Assembly (NCBI RefSeq): GCF_016741855.1
Contig: NZ_JAERRH010000007.1
Coordinates: forward strand, 62,001-126,000
Length of the DNA: 64,000 bases
Direction: 5' to 3'
Source of the DNA: Streptomyces musisoli
GTDB lineage: Bacteria; Actinomycetota; Actinomycetes; Streptomycetales; Streptomycetaceae
Shown here: positions 26,855-35,531 of the stretch, piece by piece
Layout: each line of letters opens with the position of its first letter
Numbering within the stretch: position 1 is the first letter of the stretch
Made by a program: the position numbers and the translations under genes
Notes under the pieces: generated by a model
What the model saw: the letters and a program-made list of their open reading frames with translations, nothing else
What the model was told of the DNA's origin: nothing
Database searches by the model: none

Positions 26855-27927
26855 AGTGGGACGAGCTGTACATCGCGGGGCTCGGCACCTGGCTGCCCGA
26901 GGCGCTGCCCGTGGACCGCGCGATCGAGCAGGGCCGGTACGACGCCGGGCGCGCCGAGGCCCGCGACTACGTCTCCGTGTGCGTGGCCGAGGACGTCGCC
27001 CCGCCGGACATGGCCGTACGCGCCGGCCGCACCGCCCTCGCACGGTCCGGCCTCGCCCCGCACGACTTCTCGCTGCTCCTGCACAGCAGCCTGTGGTACC
27101 AGGGCCTCGACATCTGGCCGACCGCCTCGTACGTGGCCGCCGGCACCGTGGGCCGGCACGTTCCCGCCTTCGACGTGCAGCAGCGGTGCAACGGCGCCCT
27201 CGGCGCGATCGAACTGGCGGGCGCCCACCTGCGGGCCCGCATCGGCAAGGGCCACGCGGCCCTGATCACCACCGGCGACCGCTTCGCCCCGCCGACCGTC
27301 GACCGCTGGAACATGCACGACTACAACGTGTACGGCGACGGAGGCACCGCCATGGTGCTCTCCACCACCGGCGGGTTCGCCCGCGTCCTGTCCACCGCCA
27401 CGGTCGTCGACAACTCCCTGGAGGCCTCCGCCCGCGGCGACCAGCCGCTGCGCCCGGTCCCCGATCCGGACACCCCCGTCGACCTGGTGGCGCGCGCCGC
27501 GCAGCACGCGGCGGCCGGCGACCCCAAGCAGGTCGAACTGCGCACCGGGCGCCTCATCAACCAGGCCCGCAACCAGGCACTGGCCGAGGCGCGGACCCAG
27601 CTGAAGGACCTCGCCCGCGTCGTCATCGGGGCCACCGGACGCTTCGAGGGCGGCTGGCACTTCCACCACCTGCTCCAGGTGCCCGAGGCGCTGACCACAT
27701 GGGAGTACGGGCGCACCACCGGGCACATCGGCGCGGGCGACTGGAACGCCGGCCTGGAGTGGCTGCTGCGCACCCGGGCCGTCGCGCCCGGCGACCGGAT
27801 CCTGCTGTTCGGTGGCGGCGCCGGATACAGCTGCACCGCCGCCGTGGTGGAGATCACCGACGTGCCGCGGTGGGACGACGAGGCGGTGCCCGGCTCCCCG
27901 CCCACCGAGCGACCGGAAGGCATGTGA
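26851..27927 (+). CDS. KAS III-like acyltransferase, Cys nucleophile and no conserved His
   Basis: A 358-residue KAS III-fold protein, paralogue of the gene at 8433. The nucleophile motif is DVQQRCNGALG (Cys113). Where the 8433 protein has LPHFG, this one reads VVIGATGRFEGGWH, so the usual active-site His is absent at that place; several His follow a few residues later. The TTGHIGAGD motif is kept. ATG at 26851 overlaps the dehydrase stop (ATGA), and a ligase and an ACP follow. This grouping suggests that an acid is activated, loaded on the ACP and moved by this enzyme to a sugar or the aglycone (inference from CerJ and ChlB3 systems). Confidence 0.8.
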   Translation: MKWDELYIAGLGTWLPEALPVDRAIEQGRYDAGRAEARDYVSVCVAEDVAPPDMAVRAGRTALARSGLAPHDFSLLLHSSLWYQGLDIWPTASYVAAGTVGRHVPAFDVQQRCNGALGAIELAGAHLRARIGKGHAALITTGDRFAPPTVDRWNMHDYNVYGDGGTAMVLSTTGGFARVLSTATVVDNSLEASARGDQPLRPVPDPDTPVDLVARAAQHAAAGDPKQVELRTGRLINQARNQALAEARTQLKDLARVVIGATGRFEGGWHFHHLLQVPEALTTWEYGRTTGHIGAGDWNAGLEWLLRTRAVAPGDRILLFGGGAGYSCTAAVVEITDVPRWDDEAVPGSPPTERPEGM

Positions 27928-27928
27928 C

Positions 27929-29419
27929 ATGGCCGAACTGCTGCACGACCTGCTGACGGAGGCGGCCGCGAGGCGGCCCGCCGCGACCGCGGTCCGGGAC
28001 GCCGACGGCGCCTGGACCTACGCGGAGCTGGACCGGGCCGCGGACGCCTGCGCGGCCTGGCTCGCCGACCGGGACGTCCGGCCCGGCGACCGGGTACTGG
28101 CCCGGCTCGGCAACTCCCGGCCCTTCGTGGCCCTGCTGTTCGGGGCACTGCGGGCGGGAGCCGTGTTCGTGCCGGTCGGCACCGCCATGAAGCGGTTCCA
28201 CCTGGCCCGGGTGATGGCGGACGCCGAGCCGTCCCTCGTCGTGGCGGAGGGCGCGGACACCGGGCTGCTGACGGAGCTGGGCACGGCACCCGTGCACGAC
28301 CTCGCGGAGCTGCCGGACGCGGACGCGGCCCACCGCGGACGGGTACCGGTGCGCGCCGACGACCTCGCGCTGCTCATGTACACCTCGGGCAGCACGTCGA
28401 TGCCGAAGGCGGTCATGACCCCGCACCGCGCCGCGGTCTTCGTCACCGGCGCCATCGCGGAGCGGCTGGGCTACCGCGCCCAGGACGTCGTGCTCAACGC
28501 CATCCCGTTCTCCTTCGACTACGGGCTCTACCAGATCTTCCTCACCGTCGCGGCCGGCGCCGAACTGGTGGTCTCCCGCACCGACTCCCACGTCGGGCTG
28601 ATGACACTGCTGCACCGGCACGCCGTCACCGTCTTCCCGGTGGTGCCCTCGCTCGCCGAACTGGTCCTCCGGCTCGCCGCCCGCGACGGCAGGCAGGCGT
28701 CCACGGTGCGGCTGTTCACCAGCACGGGCGCGGCGTTCAACCGCCCCGTCATCGACGGGCTGCGCGCCGCCTTCCCCGGGGCGCGCATCGCCCCGATGTA
28801 CGGCACGACCGAGTGCAAACGGATCACGGTCCTCGAACCCGACGGCGACCTGGACCGCCCGCACTCCGTCGGGCGGGCGCTGACCGGCACGCAGGTGCTG
28901 GTCCTGGACGACGCCGGGCGCCCGCTGCCGCCCGGGGCGACCGGCGAGATCGCGGTACGCGGACCGCACGTCATGGCCGGCTACTGGCGGGCCCCCGGCA
29001 TCACCGGGGAACGCTTCCGCACCGACCCCCGCACCGGCACCGTCACCCTGCACACCGGTGACTACGGCCGGCTCGACGCCGACGGCCACCTGTACGTCGA
29101 GGGGCGCCGCGACGACCTGTTCAAGCGGCGCGGGGTGCGGATGTCCGCGCTGGAGATCGAGGCCGCCGCGCTGGACGTGCCCGGGGTGCGGGCCGCGGCG
29201 CTGCTGCCGCCGGCCGACGGGGCCGACATGGTCCTGTACGTCGCCGCCGGCCGGCCCGCCGCCGAGGTGCTGGCCCTGCTGGCCGAGCGGCTGGAACCGG
29301 CCAAGGTGCCGCCCGTGTGCCATGTGCGCGCGGAGCTTCCGCTCACCCCGAACGGCAAGACCGACAAGAAGGCCCTCGCCGCCGAGCCGCCCGCACCGGC
29401 CGCCCGGTCCGCCGCCTGA
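27929..29419 (+). CDS. AMP-forming acyl/aryl ligase 2
   Basis: A 496-residue ANL-superfamily ligase. The ATP loop is LLMYTSGSTSMPKAVMTPHR, followed by MYGTTECKRI, HTGDYGRLDADGHLYVEGRRDD and a C-terminal TPNGKTDKKAL carrying the adenylation Lys. It is shorter than the ligase at 12232 and only distantly similar. The discrete ACP 94 bases downstream is a likely acceptor. ATG at 27929. The substrate may be an aromatic or short-chain acid attached to the product as a side acyl group; nothing in the sequence fixes it. Confidence 0.83.
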   Translation: MAELLHDLLTEAAARRPAATAVRDADGAWTYAELDRAADACAAWLADRDVRPGDRVLARLGNSRPFVALLFGALRAGAVFVPVGTAMKRFHLARVMADAEPSLVVAEGADTGLLTELGTAPVHDLAELPDADAAHRGRVPVRADDLALLMYTSGSTSMPKAVMTPHRAAVFVTGAIAERLGYRAQDVVLNAIPFSFDYGLYQIFLTVAAGAELVVSRTDSHVGLMTLLHRHAVTVFPVVPSLAELVLRLAARDGRQASTVRLFTSTGAAFNRPVIDGLRAAFPGARIAPMYGTTECKRITVLEPDGDLDRPHSVGRALTGTQVLVLDDAGRPLPPGATGEIAVRGPHVMAGYWRAPGITGERFRTDPRTGTVTLHTGDYGRLDADGHLYVEGRRDDLFKRRGVRMSALEIEAAALDVPGVRAAALLPPADGADMVLYVAAGRPAAEVLALLAERLEPAKVPPVCHVRAELPLTPNGKTDKKALAAEPPAPAARSAA

Positions 29420-29512
29420 CCGGCCGCCGCGCTCCCCGCCACCCCTGCTCCCTCACCCTGCCTCACCCTTCTTCGCCCTTCTTCGCCCTTCTTCGGAAAG
29501 GAAGCCGCCACC

Positions 29513-29764
29513 ATGACCGTCCCCTGGGACGAGGCCTTCGAGAAGATCCTGCGCGACGCGCTGCCGCTGCTGACCGAGGACTGCGCGCTGGGCAGCGACA
29601 CCTGCCTGAGCGACCACGGCCTGGACTCGATGGCCACCATCGACACCCTGCTGCGGCTGGAGCAGCAGTACGAGGTGTCGTTCCCGGACGAGTACCTCGT
29701 CTCCGACACCTTCCGCACCCCGGGCAGCCTCTGGGCCGCCGTCGCCGGGCTGCGCGCGGCCTGA
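29513..29764 (+). CDS. Discrete acyl carrier protein
   Basis: An 83-residue carrier protein. The phosphopantetheine site is DHGLDSMATIDTLLRLE (Ser about residue 40), with helix II following as expected. ATG at 29513 follows GGAAAGGAAGCC. A pyrimidine-rich run of CTTCTTCGCC-type repeats precedes it (29470-29495). It lies between ligase 2 and an SDR gene, downstream of a KAS III gene, so the set probably forms a small acyl-transfer module. It might alternatively serve the main PKS, whose own ACP is not seen here. Confidence 0.85.
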   Translation: MTVPWDEAFEKILRDALPLLTEDCALGSDTCLSDHGLDSMATIDTLLRLEQQYEVSFPDEYLVSDTFRTPGSLWAAVAGLRAA

Positions 29765-29811
29765 CCGCCCGCCCGCCTCCCCCTCGTACCTCCACCCCGA
29801 AAGGCATCACC

Positions 29812-30561
29812 ATGGGAAAGCTCGACGGCAGGGTCGCCCTGATCACCGGCGGCGCCCGGGGCCAGGGCGCCGCCGCGGCCCGCGCCTTCGTCGCCGAGGG
29901 CGCCAAGGTCGTCCTCGGTGACATCCTCGACGACCCCGGCAAGCGGCTCGCGGACGAGCTGGGCGACGCGGCGACGTACGTGCACCTGGACGTCCGGCGG
30001 GCCGAGGACTGGACCGCCGCGGTCGCCGCGGCCAAGGCGGCGTACGGCAAGCTCGACGCGCTCGTCAACAACGCCGGCGTGGTGGACATCGGCAGCGTCG
30101 AGGAGATGGCGCCCGAGGCGTTCATGCAGGTCGTCGAGGTCAACCAGCTCGGCGTCTTCCTCGGCATGCAGGCCGTCGTGCCGGCCCTGCGCGAGGCCGG
30201 CGGCGGCAGCATCGTCAACATCTCCTCCGTCGACGGGCTGATGGGCCTGAAGTACCTGTCCGCGTACTGCGCCTCGAAGTTCGCGGTCGTCGGCATGACC
30301 AAGGTGGCCGCCATGGAGCTGGGCCCGGACGGCATCCGCGTCAACGCGGTCTGCCCGGGCGTCATCCGCACCGAGATGACCGAGGACCTGCACGAGATGC
30401 AGGTCAAGTGGCTGCACCGGACCCTGCCGCTGCGCCGGTTCGGCGAGGCCGACGAGACCGCGTCCGTCGTGCTCTTCCTCACCTCGGACGACTCCTCCTA
30501 CGTCACCGGCACCGAGGTGGTCGTCGACGGCGGCTGGATCGCCGGACACCTGACCCCGTGA
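29812..30561 (+). CDS. Classical SDR oxidoreductase (20-beta-HSD-like)
   Basis: A 249-residue short-chain dehydrogenase with GGARGQGAA (cofactor), VNNAGVVD, NISSVDGLMG (Ser), YCASK (YxxxK) and a C-terminal DGGWIAG. It is of the 3-alpha/20-beta-hydroxysteroid dehydrogenase branch. ATG at 29812 follows GAAAGG. Position between the ACP and a glycosyltransferase suggests keto reduction of an ACP-bound acyl group, the aglycone, or a sugar. It is distinct from the FabL-like SDR at 15968 because its active site has normal YxxxK spacing. Confidence 0.82.
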   Translation: MGKLDGRVALITGGARGQGAAAARAFVAEGAKVVLGDILDDPGKRLADELGDAATYVHLDVRRAEDWTAAVAAAKAAYGKLDALVNNAGVVDIGSVEEMAPEAFMQVVEVNQLGVFLGMQAVVPALREAGGGSIVNISSVDGLMGLKYLSAYCASKFAVVGMTKVAAMELGPDGIRVNAVCPGVIRTEMTEDLHEMQVKWLHRTLPLRRFGEADETASVVLFLTSDDSSYVTGTEVVVDGGWIAGHLTP

Positions 30562-30633
30562 CGGGGCCGGAGCCGAGCCGCCCGGAGCCGGCGAGCCCCG
30601 CCCGCAGACCTTCCCACTGACGAGGAGACCGAC

Positions 30634-32988
30634 GTGCGTGTGCTGTTCACCGTGTCGGACTGGCCGGGGCACTACTACCCCCTGGTCCCGCTCGGCCGGG
30701 CGCTCCAGGCCGCCGGGCACGAGGTGCGCGTGGTGTGCGCGCCGAGCGAGTCCGAGACGCTGCGCCGAACCGGCCTGACCCCCGAACCGATCGTCCGGCC
30801 CGGCCTGGACATGGCCACGCAGGGACGGCTGAACGCCTACCGGCAGGCCCGCAAGGGCGACTGGCCCCACCCCGGGCCGCCCCTGCACCCCGTCACCGGC
30901 GAGGAGCTGGCCCACCTCGACGACTTCGACTTCGCGGCGTTCCGCACGACCGAACGGCCGCGGATCCTCCAGGCCACCCGGGACGGCTTCGACGCGGTCG
31001 TCGCCTTCGCCCGCGCCTGGCGCCCCGACCTGGTCGTGCACGACCGGATGAGCATCGAGGGCCTGCTCGCCGCCCGGGTGCTGGACGTGCCCGCCGTCCT
31101 GCACCTCTGGGGCCCGCACGGCACCGCCGAACCGGAGCCGGAACTGCGGATCATCCCCGGCGACCCCACCGGGTCCTTCCCCCGGTACGGCGTGGCGGAG
31201 ATGAGCGACGACCTCATCGAGTACGTCGTCGACCCCTGCCCGCCCGGCATCGAACCGCCCACGCACGCCCGCCGGCTGCACCTGCGGTACACCCCGTACA
31301 ACGGCCCCGGCGAACCGCCCGACCTCCGGCCGCCGTCCACCGGCCGCCCCCGGGTCTGCCTGGTCTGGGGCCGCTCCCTGGCCGGTGTGTACGGCCCCGC
31401 CGCCCGGCTGGTGCCCGAACTGGCGTCCGTCTGCGCCGCGTCGGGCGCCGAGGTGCTCGTCCTGGCCGACCCCGACGACACCGCCCCGCTCGGCACCCTG
31501 CCGCCCGGCGTCCGGCTGCTGCCCGGCGCGCCGCTCTCCGACGTCCTGCCCGGCTGCTCCGCCGTCGTGCACCACGGCGGGGCCGGCTGCACCATGACCG
31601 CGGTCGCCGCGGGCGTGCCCCAGCTCGGCATCCCGTTCTCCGCCGAGCAGGAGCTGAACCTCCGCCGTGTCGCGGCCGCCGGCGCCGCACTGGCCGTCCC
31701 CGCGGGCGACGCCGACCGTGCGACGGCCGTGCGGGACGCCCTGGACCGGCTGCTGACCGACCCCGGCTACCGCACCCGTGCGGCCCAGCTGCGCGACGAA
31801 CTGTCCCGGCTGCCCACCCCGGCCGCCCTGGTCCCCGTCCTCGAGGACATCGCCGTACGCCACCGGGCCGGCCGCGCCGTCCCCGCGGCCGCACCCATCG
31901 AACCGACACCCACCACAGAGGAACCCGCCATGCAGACCCAGCCGACCGGCACGCCGCAGGACGACCAGCTCGCCGCCGAGACCCGGATCAGGGAGATCGC
32001 CCTGAGCGTGGCCGCGGCCTCCGCACTCCAGACCGCCGTCCGCCTCGGTGTCGCCGACGCCCTGGGCGAGGAGGACGCCGACGCCCGCGACCTGGGCCGG
32101 GCCGTCAACGCCGCCCCCGACACCGTGGCCCGGCTGCTGCGCGCGCTCGCCGCGCACGGCGTGTTCGAGGAGACCGCCCCCGGCCGCTTCCGCCACACCG
32201 GGGCCTCCCGCCTGCTGCGCTCCGACGCACCCGGCGGCGGCATGGCCGACATGGTGCTGTGGGCGGGCGCCGCCTGGACCTGGGACGCCTGGCCGCGGCT
32301 GGAGCAGGCCGTGCGCACCGGCAAGGCCGTCGTGCCTGAGCTGTACGGCAAGGACTTCTTCAGCTACCTGCGCGAGGACTCCGGCGACGACGCGGAGATC
32401 TTCAACCGCGCCATGACCCAGGCCAGCGCGCTCACCTCCCGGGCCGTCGCCGACACGCTGGACCTGGACGGCGTGCGCACGGTCGCGGACATCGGCGGCG
32501 GCCACGGCCACCTGCTGCGCACCATCCTGGAGGCGAACCCGCACGTCAGCGGCGAACTGTTCGACCTGCCGAAGGTCGTGGCGGGCGCCGACCCGGCGCT
32601 GCGCGAGGGCGGCGAACTGGCCGGGCGGGCCCGCGTCACCCCGGGCGACTGCCTGGACGCCGTACCGGTCAGCGCCGACGTGTACGTCATCAAGCAGATC
32701 CTGAAGTGGGACGACGAGCGCTCGGTGCGGGTGCTGCGCAACGTCGCCGAGCACGCCGAGCCGGGCGCCCGCATCGTCGTCGTGCAGAACCTCGTCGACC
32801 TCAGCCCGGAGCCGCGCGTCACCACGGCGATGGACCTCTTCCTGCTGCTCAACGTCGGCGGCCGGGAGCACCACCAGGGCGACTTCGAGGACCTGTTCCG
32901 GCGCGCCGGCCTGGAGTTCACCGGCGTCACCCAGGCGCGCAGCGCGCTGTACCTGATCGAGGCCAAGGTCCCCGGCTCCCCGTCCTGA
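30634..32988 (+). CDS. Fused glycosyltransferase (copy 5) and O-methyltransferase
   Basis: A single 784-codon reading frame joins two enzymes. Residues 1 to about 415 are a glycosyltransferase (RVLFTVSDWPGHYYPLVPLG at the start, VVHHGGAGCTMTAVAAGVPQ at the donor site). Residues 433-784 are a DnrK-like methyltransferase (VADIGGGHGHLL for SAM; KQILKWDDERS, with Lys where family members often have His). The join, about residues 416-432, looks like a translated intergenic spacer: it is Ala/Pro/Thr-rich, and an AGAGGA ribosome site plus an ATG (31930) sit in it. The ancestral pair probably fused by losing the first stop. Both the fusion and a separate methyltransferase may be made. GTG start at 30634. 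Confidence 0.85.
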   Translation: MRVLFTVSDWPGHYYPLVPLGRALQAAGHEVRVVCAPSESETLRRTGLTPEPIVRPGLDMATQGRLNAYRQARKGDWPHPGPPLHPVTGEELAHLDDFDFAAFRTTERPRILQATRDGFDAVVAFARAWRPDLVVHDRMSIEGLLAARVLDVPAVLHLWGPHGTAEPEPELRIIPGDPTGSFPRYGVAEMSDDLIEYVVDPCPPGIEPPTHARRLHLRYTPYNGPGEPPDLRPPSTGRPRVCLVWGRSLAGVYGPAARLVPELASVCAASGAEVLVLADPDDTAPLGTLPPGVRLLPGAPLSDVLPGCSAVVHHGGAGCTMTAVAAGVPQLGIPFSAEQELNLRRVAAAGAALAVPAGDADRATAVRDALDRLLTDPGYRTRAAQLRDELSRLPTPAALVPVLEDIAVRHRAGRAVPAAAPIEPTPTTEEPAMQTQPTGTPQDDQLAAETRIREIALSVAAASALQTAVRLGVADALGEEDADARDLGRAVNAAPDTVARLLRALAAHGVFEETAPGRFRHTGASRLLRSDAPGGGMADMVLWAGAAWTWDAWPRLEQAVRTGKAVVPELYGKDFFSYLREDSGDDAEIFNRAMTQASALTSRAVADTLDLDGVRTVADIGGGHGHLLRTILEANPHVSGELFDLPKVVAGADPALREGGELAGRARVTPGDCLDAVPVSADVYVIKQILKWDDERSVRVLRNVAEHAEPGARIVVVQNLVDLSPEPRVTTAMDLFLLLNVGGREHHQGDFEDLFRRAGLEFTGVTQARSALYLIEAKVPGSPS
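31920..31932 (+). promoter_or_regulatory. Internal ribosome site and ATG within the fused gene
   Basis: AGAGGA lies 7-8 bases before an in-frame ATG (31930) at the exact point where methyltransferase homology is about to begin. It would allow independent translation of a 352-residue methyltransferase from the fused mRNA. Confidence 0.6.
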
Positions 32989-33017
32989 CGACCCCGATCC
33001 CGCTTCCGGAGGCTGCC

Positions 33018-34484
33018 ATGCCCGCATCACCACCGTCGACCGCCGCGCCGGCGCGGACGCCGCACGGCGCCCCGCCCCTCCCGGCCGCCCACCGCACCGG
33101 CGGCCCCCTGCGCCCACGGCGCGCGACCGGGCTGCCCGAGCGGCTCGCCCGGTCCGCGGCGGCCGGCCAGGGGCACCACCTGAGCACGGACGAGCTGCCC
33201 GGGTGGCTCGACAGCCGCCGCCGCGCGGGCCGCTTCCGGGTCTTCCGCGTGCCGTTCACGGAGCTGGACGGCTGGTCCTTCGCCGAGGACACCGGCGACC
33301 TGGTGCACCGCAGCGGGCGGTTCTTCTCGGTCGAGGGACTGCACGTCACCGCGGAGGACGGGCCGGTGCCCGAATGGCACCAGCCGGTCATCCGGCAGAG
33401 CGAGGTGGGCATCCTCGGCATCCTGGTCAAGGAGTTCGACGGGGTGCTGCACTGCCTGATGCAGGCCAAGATGGAGCCCGGCAACCCCAACCTGCTCCAG
33501 CTGTCCCCCACGGTGCAGGCGACCCGCAGCAACTACACCAAGGTGCACCGGGGCGCCGACGTGAAGTACATCGAGTACTTCACCAGCGCGCTCGCGGCCG
33601 GCCGCGCCCGTGCCCTCACCGACAGCCTCCAGTCGGAGCACGGGGCCTGGTTCCTGGGCAAGAGCAACCGGAACATGGTCGTCGAGGCACTGGACGACGT
33701 ACCCCTGCACGAGGACTTCTGCTGGCTGACGCTCGGACAGCTGGGCGCGCTGCTGCACCACGACAACCTGGTCAACATGGACTCCCGTACGGTCCTGTCC
33801 TGTCTGTCGGCCGCCCTGACCGGTCCGGCCGAGCGGGACCGGGCGCTCCACACCGACCAGGAACTGCGCAGCTGGTTCACCCACGAGCGCGCCCGGCGCG
33901 CCCTCACCGCCCGGTCCGTGCCCCTGCGGGACCTGCCGGGCTGGGAGTGGGACGCCATGGCGGGCCGGCACCGCGAGGGCCGGTACTTCGACGTCGTGGG
34001 CGTCGCCGTGGAGGCCGGCAACCGGGAGATCACCAGCTGGCGCCAGCCGTTGTTCGAGCCGCGGGGCCGGGGCGTGACCGCGTTCGTGACCAAGCGGGTG
34101 GACGGCGTGCCCCACGTGCTGATGCACGCCCGGGCCGAGGCCGGATTCCTCGACACGGTGCAGCTCGCGCCCACCGTGCAGTACACCCCCGGGAACTACG
34201 CCTGGCTGCCGGCCGGCCTGCGCCCGCCGTTCCTGGACCAGGTCCTCGACGGCACCGCGGGAACGGTGCGCTACGACGTCGTGCACGCCGAGGAGGGCGG
34301 CCGGTTCCTCAACGCCGAGAGCCACTACCGGATCATCGAGGCCGACGCGGACTTCGCCGCCGAGGAGCCGCCGGGCCACCGCTGGTTCAGCCGGGCCCAG
34401 CTGGCCGCCTGCATAGGCCAGGCCAACTGCGTGAACGTCCAGGCGCGCACCCTGTTCGCCGTCCTCGACCTGGCGCTCGGCTGA
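33018..34484 (+). CDS. NDP-4-keto-6-deoxyhexose 2,3-dehydratase
   Basis: A 488-residue member of the EvaA/TylX3/UrdS family, which removes the C2 hydroxyl and so commits the pathway to 2-deoxysugars. Two homologous halves can be seen: QPVIRQSEVGILGILVKEF and LQLSPTVQATRSNYTK in the first, QPLFEPRGRGVTAFVTKRV and VQLAPTVQYTPGNYAW in the second, matching the tandem Nudix-like fold of this family. ATG at 33018 follows CGGAGG. Last gene of the long plus-strand operon; a terminator follows 20 bases later. With the 3-dehydrase it predicts trideoxysugars. Confidence 0.93.
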   Translation: MPASPPSTAAPARTPHGAPPLPAAHRTGGPLRPRRATGLPERLARSAAAGQGHHLSTDELPGWLDSRRRAGRFRVFRVPFTELDGWSFAEDTGDLVHRSGRFFSVEGLHVTAEDGPVPEWHQPVIRQSEVGILGILVKEFDGVLHCLMQAKMEPGNPNLLQLSPTVQATRSNYTKVHRGADVKYIEYFTSALAAGRARALTDSLQSEHGAWFLGKSNRNMVVEALDDVPLHEDFCWLTLGQLGALLHHDNLVNMDSRTVLSCLSAALTGPAERDRALHTDQELRSWFTHERARRALTARSVPLRDLPGWEWDAMAGRHREGRYFDVVGVAVEAGNREITSWRQPLFEPRGRGVTAFVTKRVDGVPHVLMHARAEAGFLDTVQLAPTVQYTPGNYAWLPAGLRPPFLDQVLDGTAGTVRYDVVHAEEGGRFLNAESHYRIIEADADFAAEEPPGHRWFSRAQLAACIGQANCVNVQARTLFAVLDLALG

Positions 34485-34504
34485 GAGCCACGCGAAGACG
34501 GCCA

Positions 34505-34551
34505 CCGGCCGCCGGACCGTCCCCACGGAAGCGGGGCGATCCGGCGGCCGG
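34505..34551 (+). terminator. Terminator after the 2,3-dehydratase gene
   Basis: Arms 34505-34516 and 34540-34551 are perfect 12-bp complements, and the inner bases (CCCC/GGGG) extend the stem with small mismatches. It ends the long plus-strand operon. Confidence 0.7.
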
Positions 34552-34627
34552 CGGCATGCCCGGCGGCCGGCGGCATGCCCGGCGACGTACTGCCCGGCGA
34601 CGGACTGCCCGGCGACGGACGGCTCGC

Positions 34628-34725
34628 GATGGACCGCTCGCGATGGACGGCTCGCGATGGACGGCTCGCGGCGGACGGCTCGCGGCGGACGGCTCGCGAC
34701 AGACGGCTCGCGACGGACCGCTCCC
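34628..34725. repeat. 14-bp tandem repeat, seven copies
   Basis: Seven consecutive 14-base units starting at 34628 (consensus GATGGACGGCTCGC, drifting to GGCGGACGGCTCGC). It is preceded by three 15-base CCGGCGACGGACTGC-like units (34579-34622) and two copies of CCGGCGGCCGGCGGCATGC (from 34541). The region is intergenic, between two convergent operons. The 354-base gap holds only this array and two terminators. Confidence 0.9.
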
Positions 34726-34765
34726 GGCGGTCCGCCGTCCCCGGTCCGCGCCCCCCGGTACGACA

Positions 34766-34823
34766 GCCGGCCGCCGGGCCGTCCCCCACCCACGATGGCG
34801 CGGGGGACGGCCCGGCGGCCGGC
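34766..34823. terminator. Long hairpin terminator before the epimerase gene end
   Basis: A perfect 22-bp inverted repeat (34766-34787 and 34802-34823) with a 14-base loop, 16 bases beyond the stop of the minus-strand epimerase. It faces the terminator at 34505 across the tandem repeat. Confidence 0.85.
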
Positions 34824-34838
34824 GTCGTCATCCGGGCC

Positions 34839-35531
34839 TCAGACCACGGCCCCCGTGCCGGCACCGCCGCCGGCCGTGCCCGTGCCCGGGTTGCCCGTGC
34901 CCGTGTTCTTGCCGTGGCCCGAGGCCAGATTCGCGTAGTGCTCCAGGCACTCCTCGTACGACGTGAGCAGGCCGGCGCGCCGGGCCTCGGCCACCGTCGG
35001 GGCCTGCCGGTCCTTCGGCGAGCGCAGCAGCTCGAAGCCGCCGGCCCGGCTCTCCTCATGCCAGGGCAGCCCCAGTTCGGGATCCATCGCGTCCAGGTCG
35101 AGCTGCGTGCCGGGGACGAACGTCGTGGAACACAGGTAGTTCACACAGGCGTCGTCGGTCAGCGCCAGGAAGGCGTGCCCGAGCCCCTCGGCGGCGAACA
35201 CGGCCCGCCCGTCGGCGGCGGACAGCCGGTTGGCGGTGTGCCGCAGATAGGTGGGGGAGCCGGGCCTGATGTCGACCACCACGTCGAGCACCGCACCGCG
35301 GACACAGGTGACGATCTTCGCCTGTCCGGGCGGCAGCACGACGCCGTGCAGCCCGCGCAGCGTCCCGCGCCGGGACACCGAGTAGTTGCTCTGCACCGGG
35401 AGCATCGGCCGGCCGAGGGTCTCGGCGAGGACGTCGTACCGGAACGCCTCGTAGAAGCACCCGCGCTCGTCCTCGATCCGCCTCGGCTCCAGAAGGAGGG
35501 CATGCGGCACTGCGGTCCGGTGGATCTCCAT
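34839..35531 (-). CDS. NDP-4-keto-6-deoxyhexose 3(,5)-epimerase (RmlC-like)
   Basis: A 230-residue cupin sugar epimerase that converts D- to L-configured NDP-4-keto-6-deoxyhexoses. The family motifs are present: DERGCFYEAFR, QSNYSVSRRGTLRGLH (catalytic His in RGLH), VVVDIRPGSPTYLR and GLGHAFLALTDDACVNYLC (in part: GLGHAFLAL). ATG at 35531. The tail after about residue 205 is a Gly/Thr/Asn-rich stretch (GTGNPGTGTAGGGAGTG), longer than typical RmlC. It is transcribed toward the long plus-strand operon. Its presence implies at least one L-sugar in the product (inference). Confidence 0.9.
   Translation of the reverse strand: MEIHRTAVPHALLLEPRRIEDERGCFYEAFRYDVLAETLGRPMLPVQSNYSVSRRGTLRGLHGVVLPPGQAKIVTCVRGAVLDVVVDIRPGSPTYLRHTANRLSAADGRAVFAAEGLGHAFLALTDDACVNYLCSTTFVPGTQLDLDAMDPELGLPWHEESRAGGFELLRSPKDRQAPTVAEARRAGLLTSYEECLEHYANLASGHGKNTGTGNPGTGTAGGGAGTGAVV

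Noticed and set aside
29062..33117. 1351-codon open frame on the minus strand
   Set aside because: It lies antisense to the ACP, SDR, GT-MT fusion and ligase genes; its open state is a by-product of GC-rich third positions. The translation is low-complexity Gly/Arg/Val with no domain.
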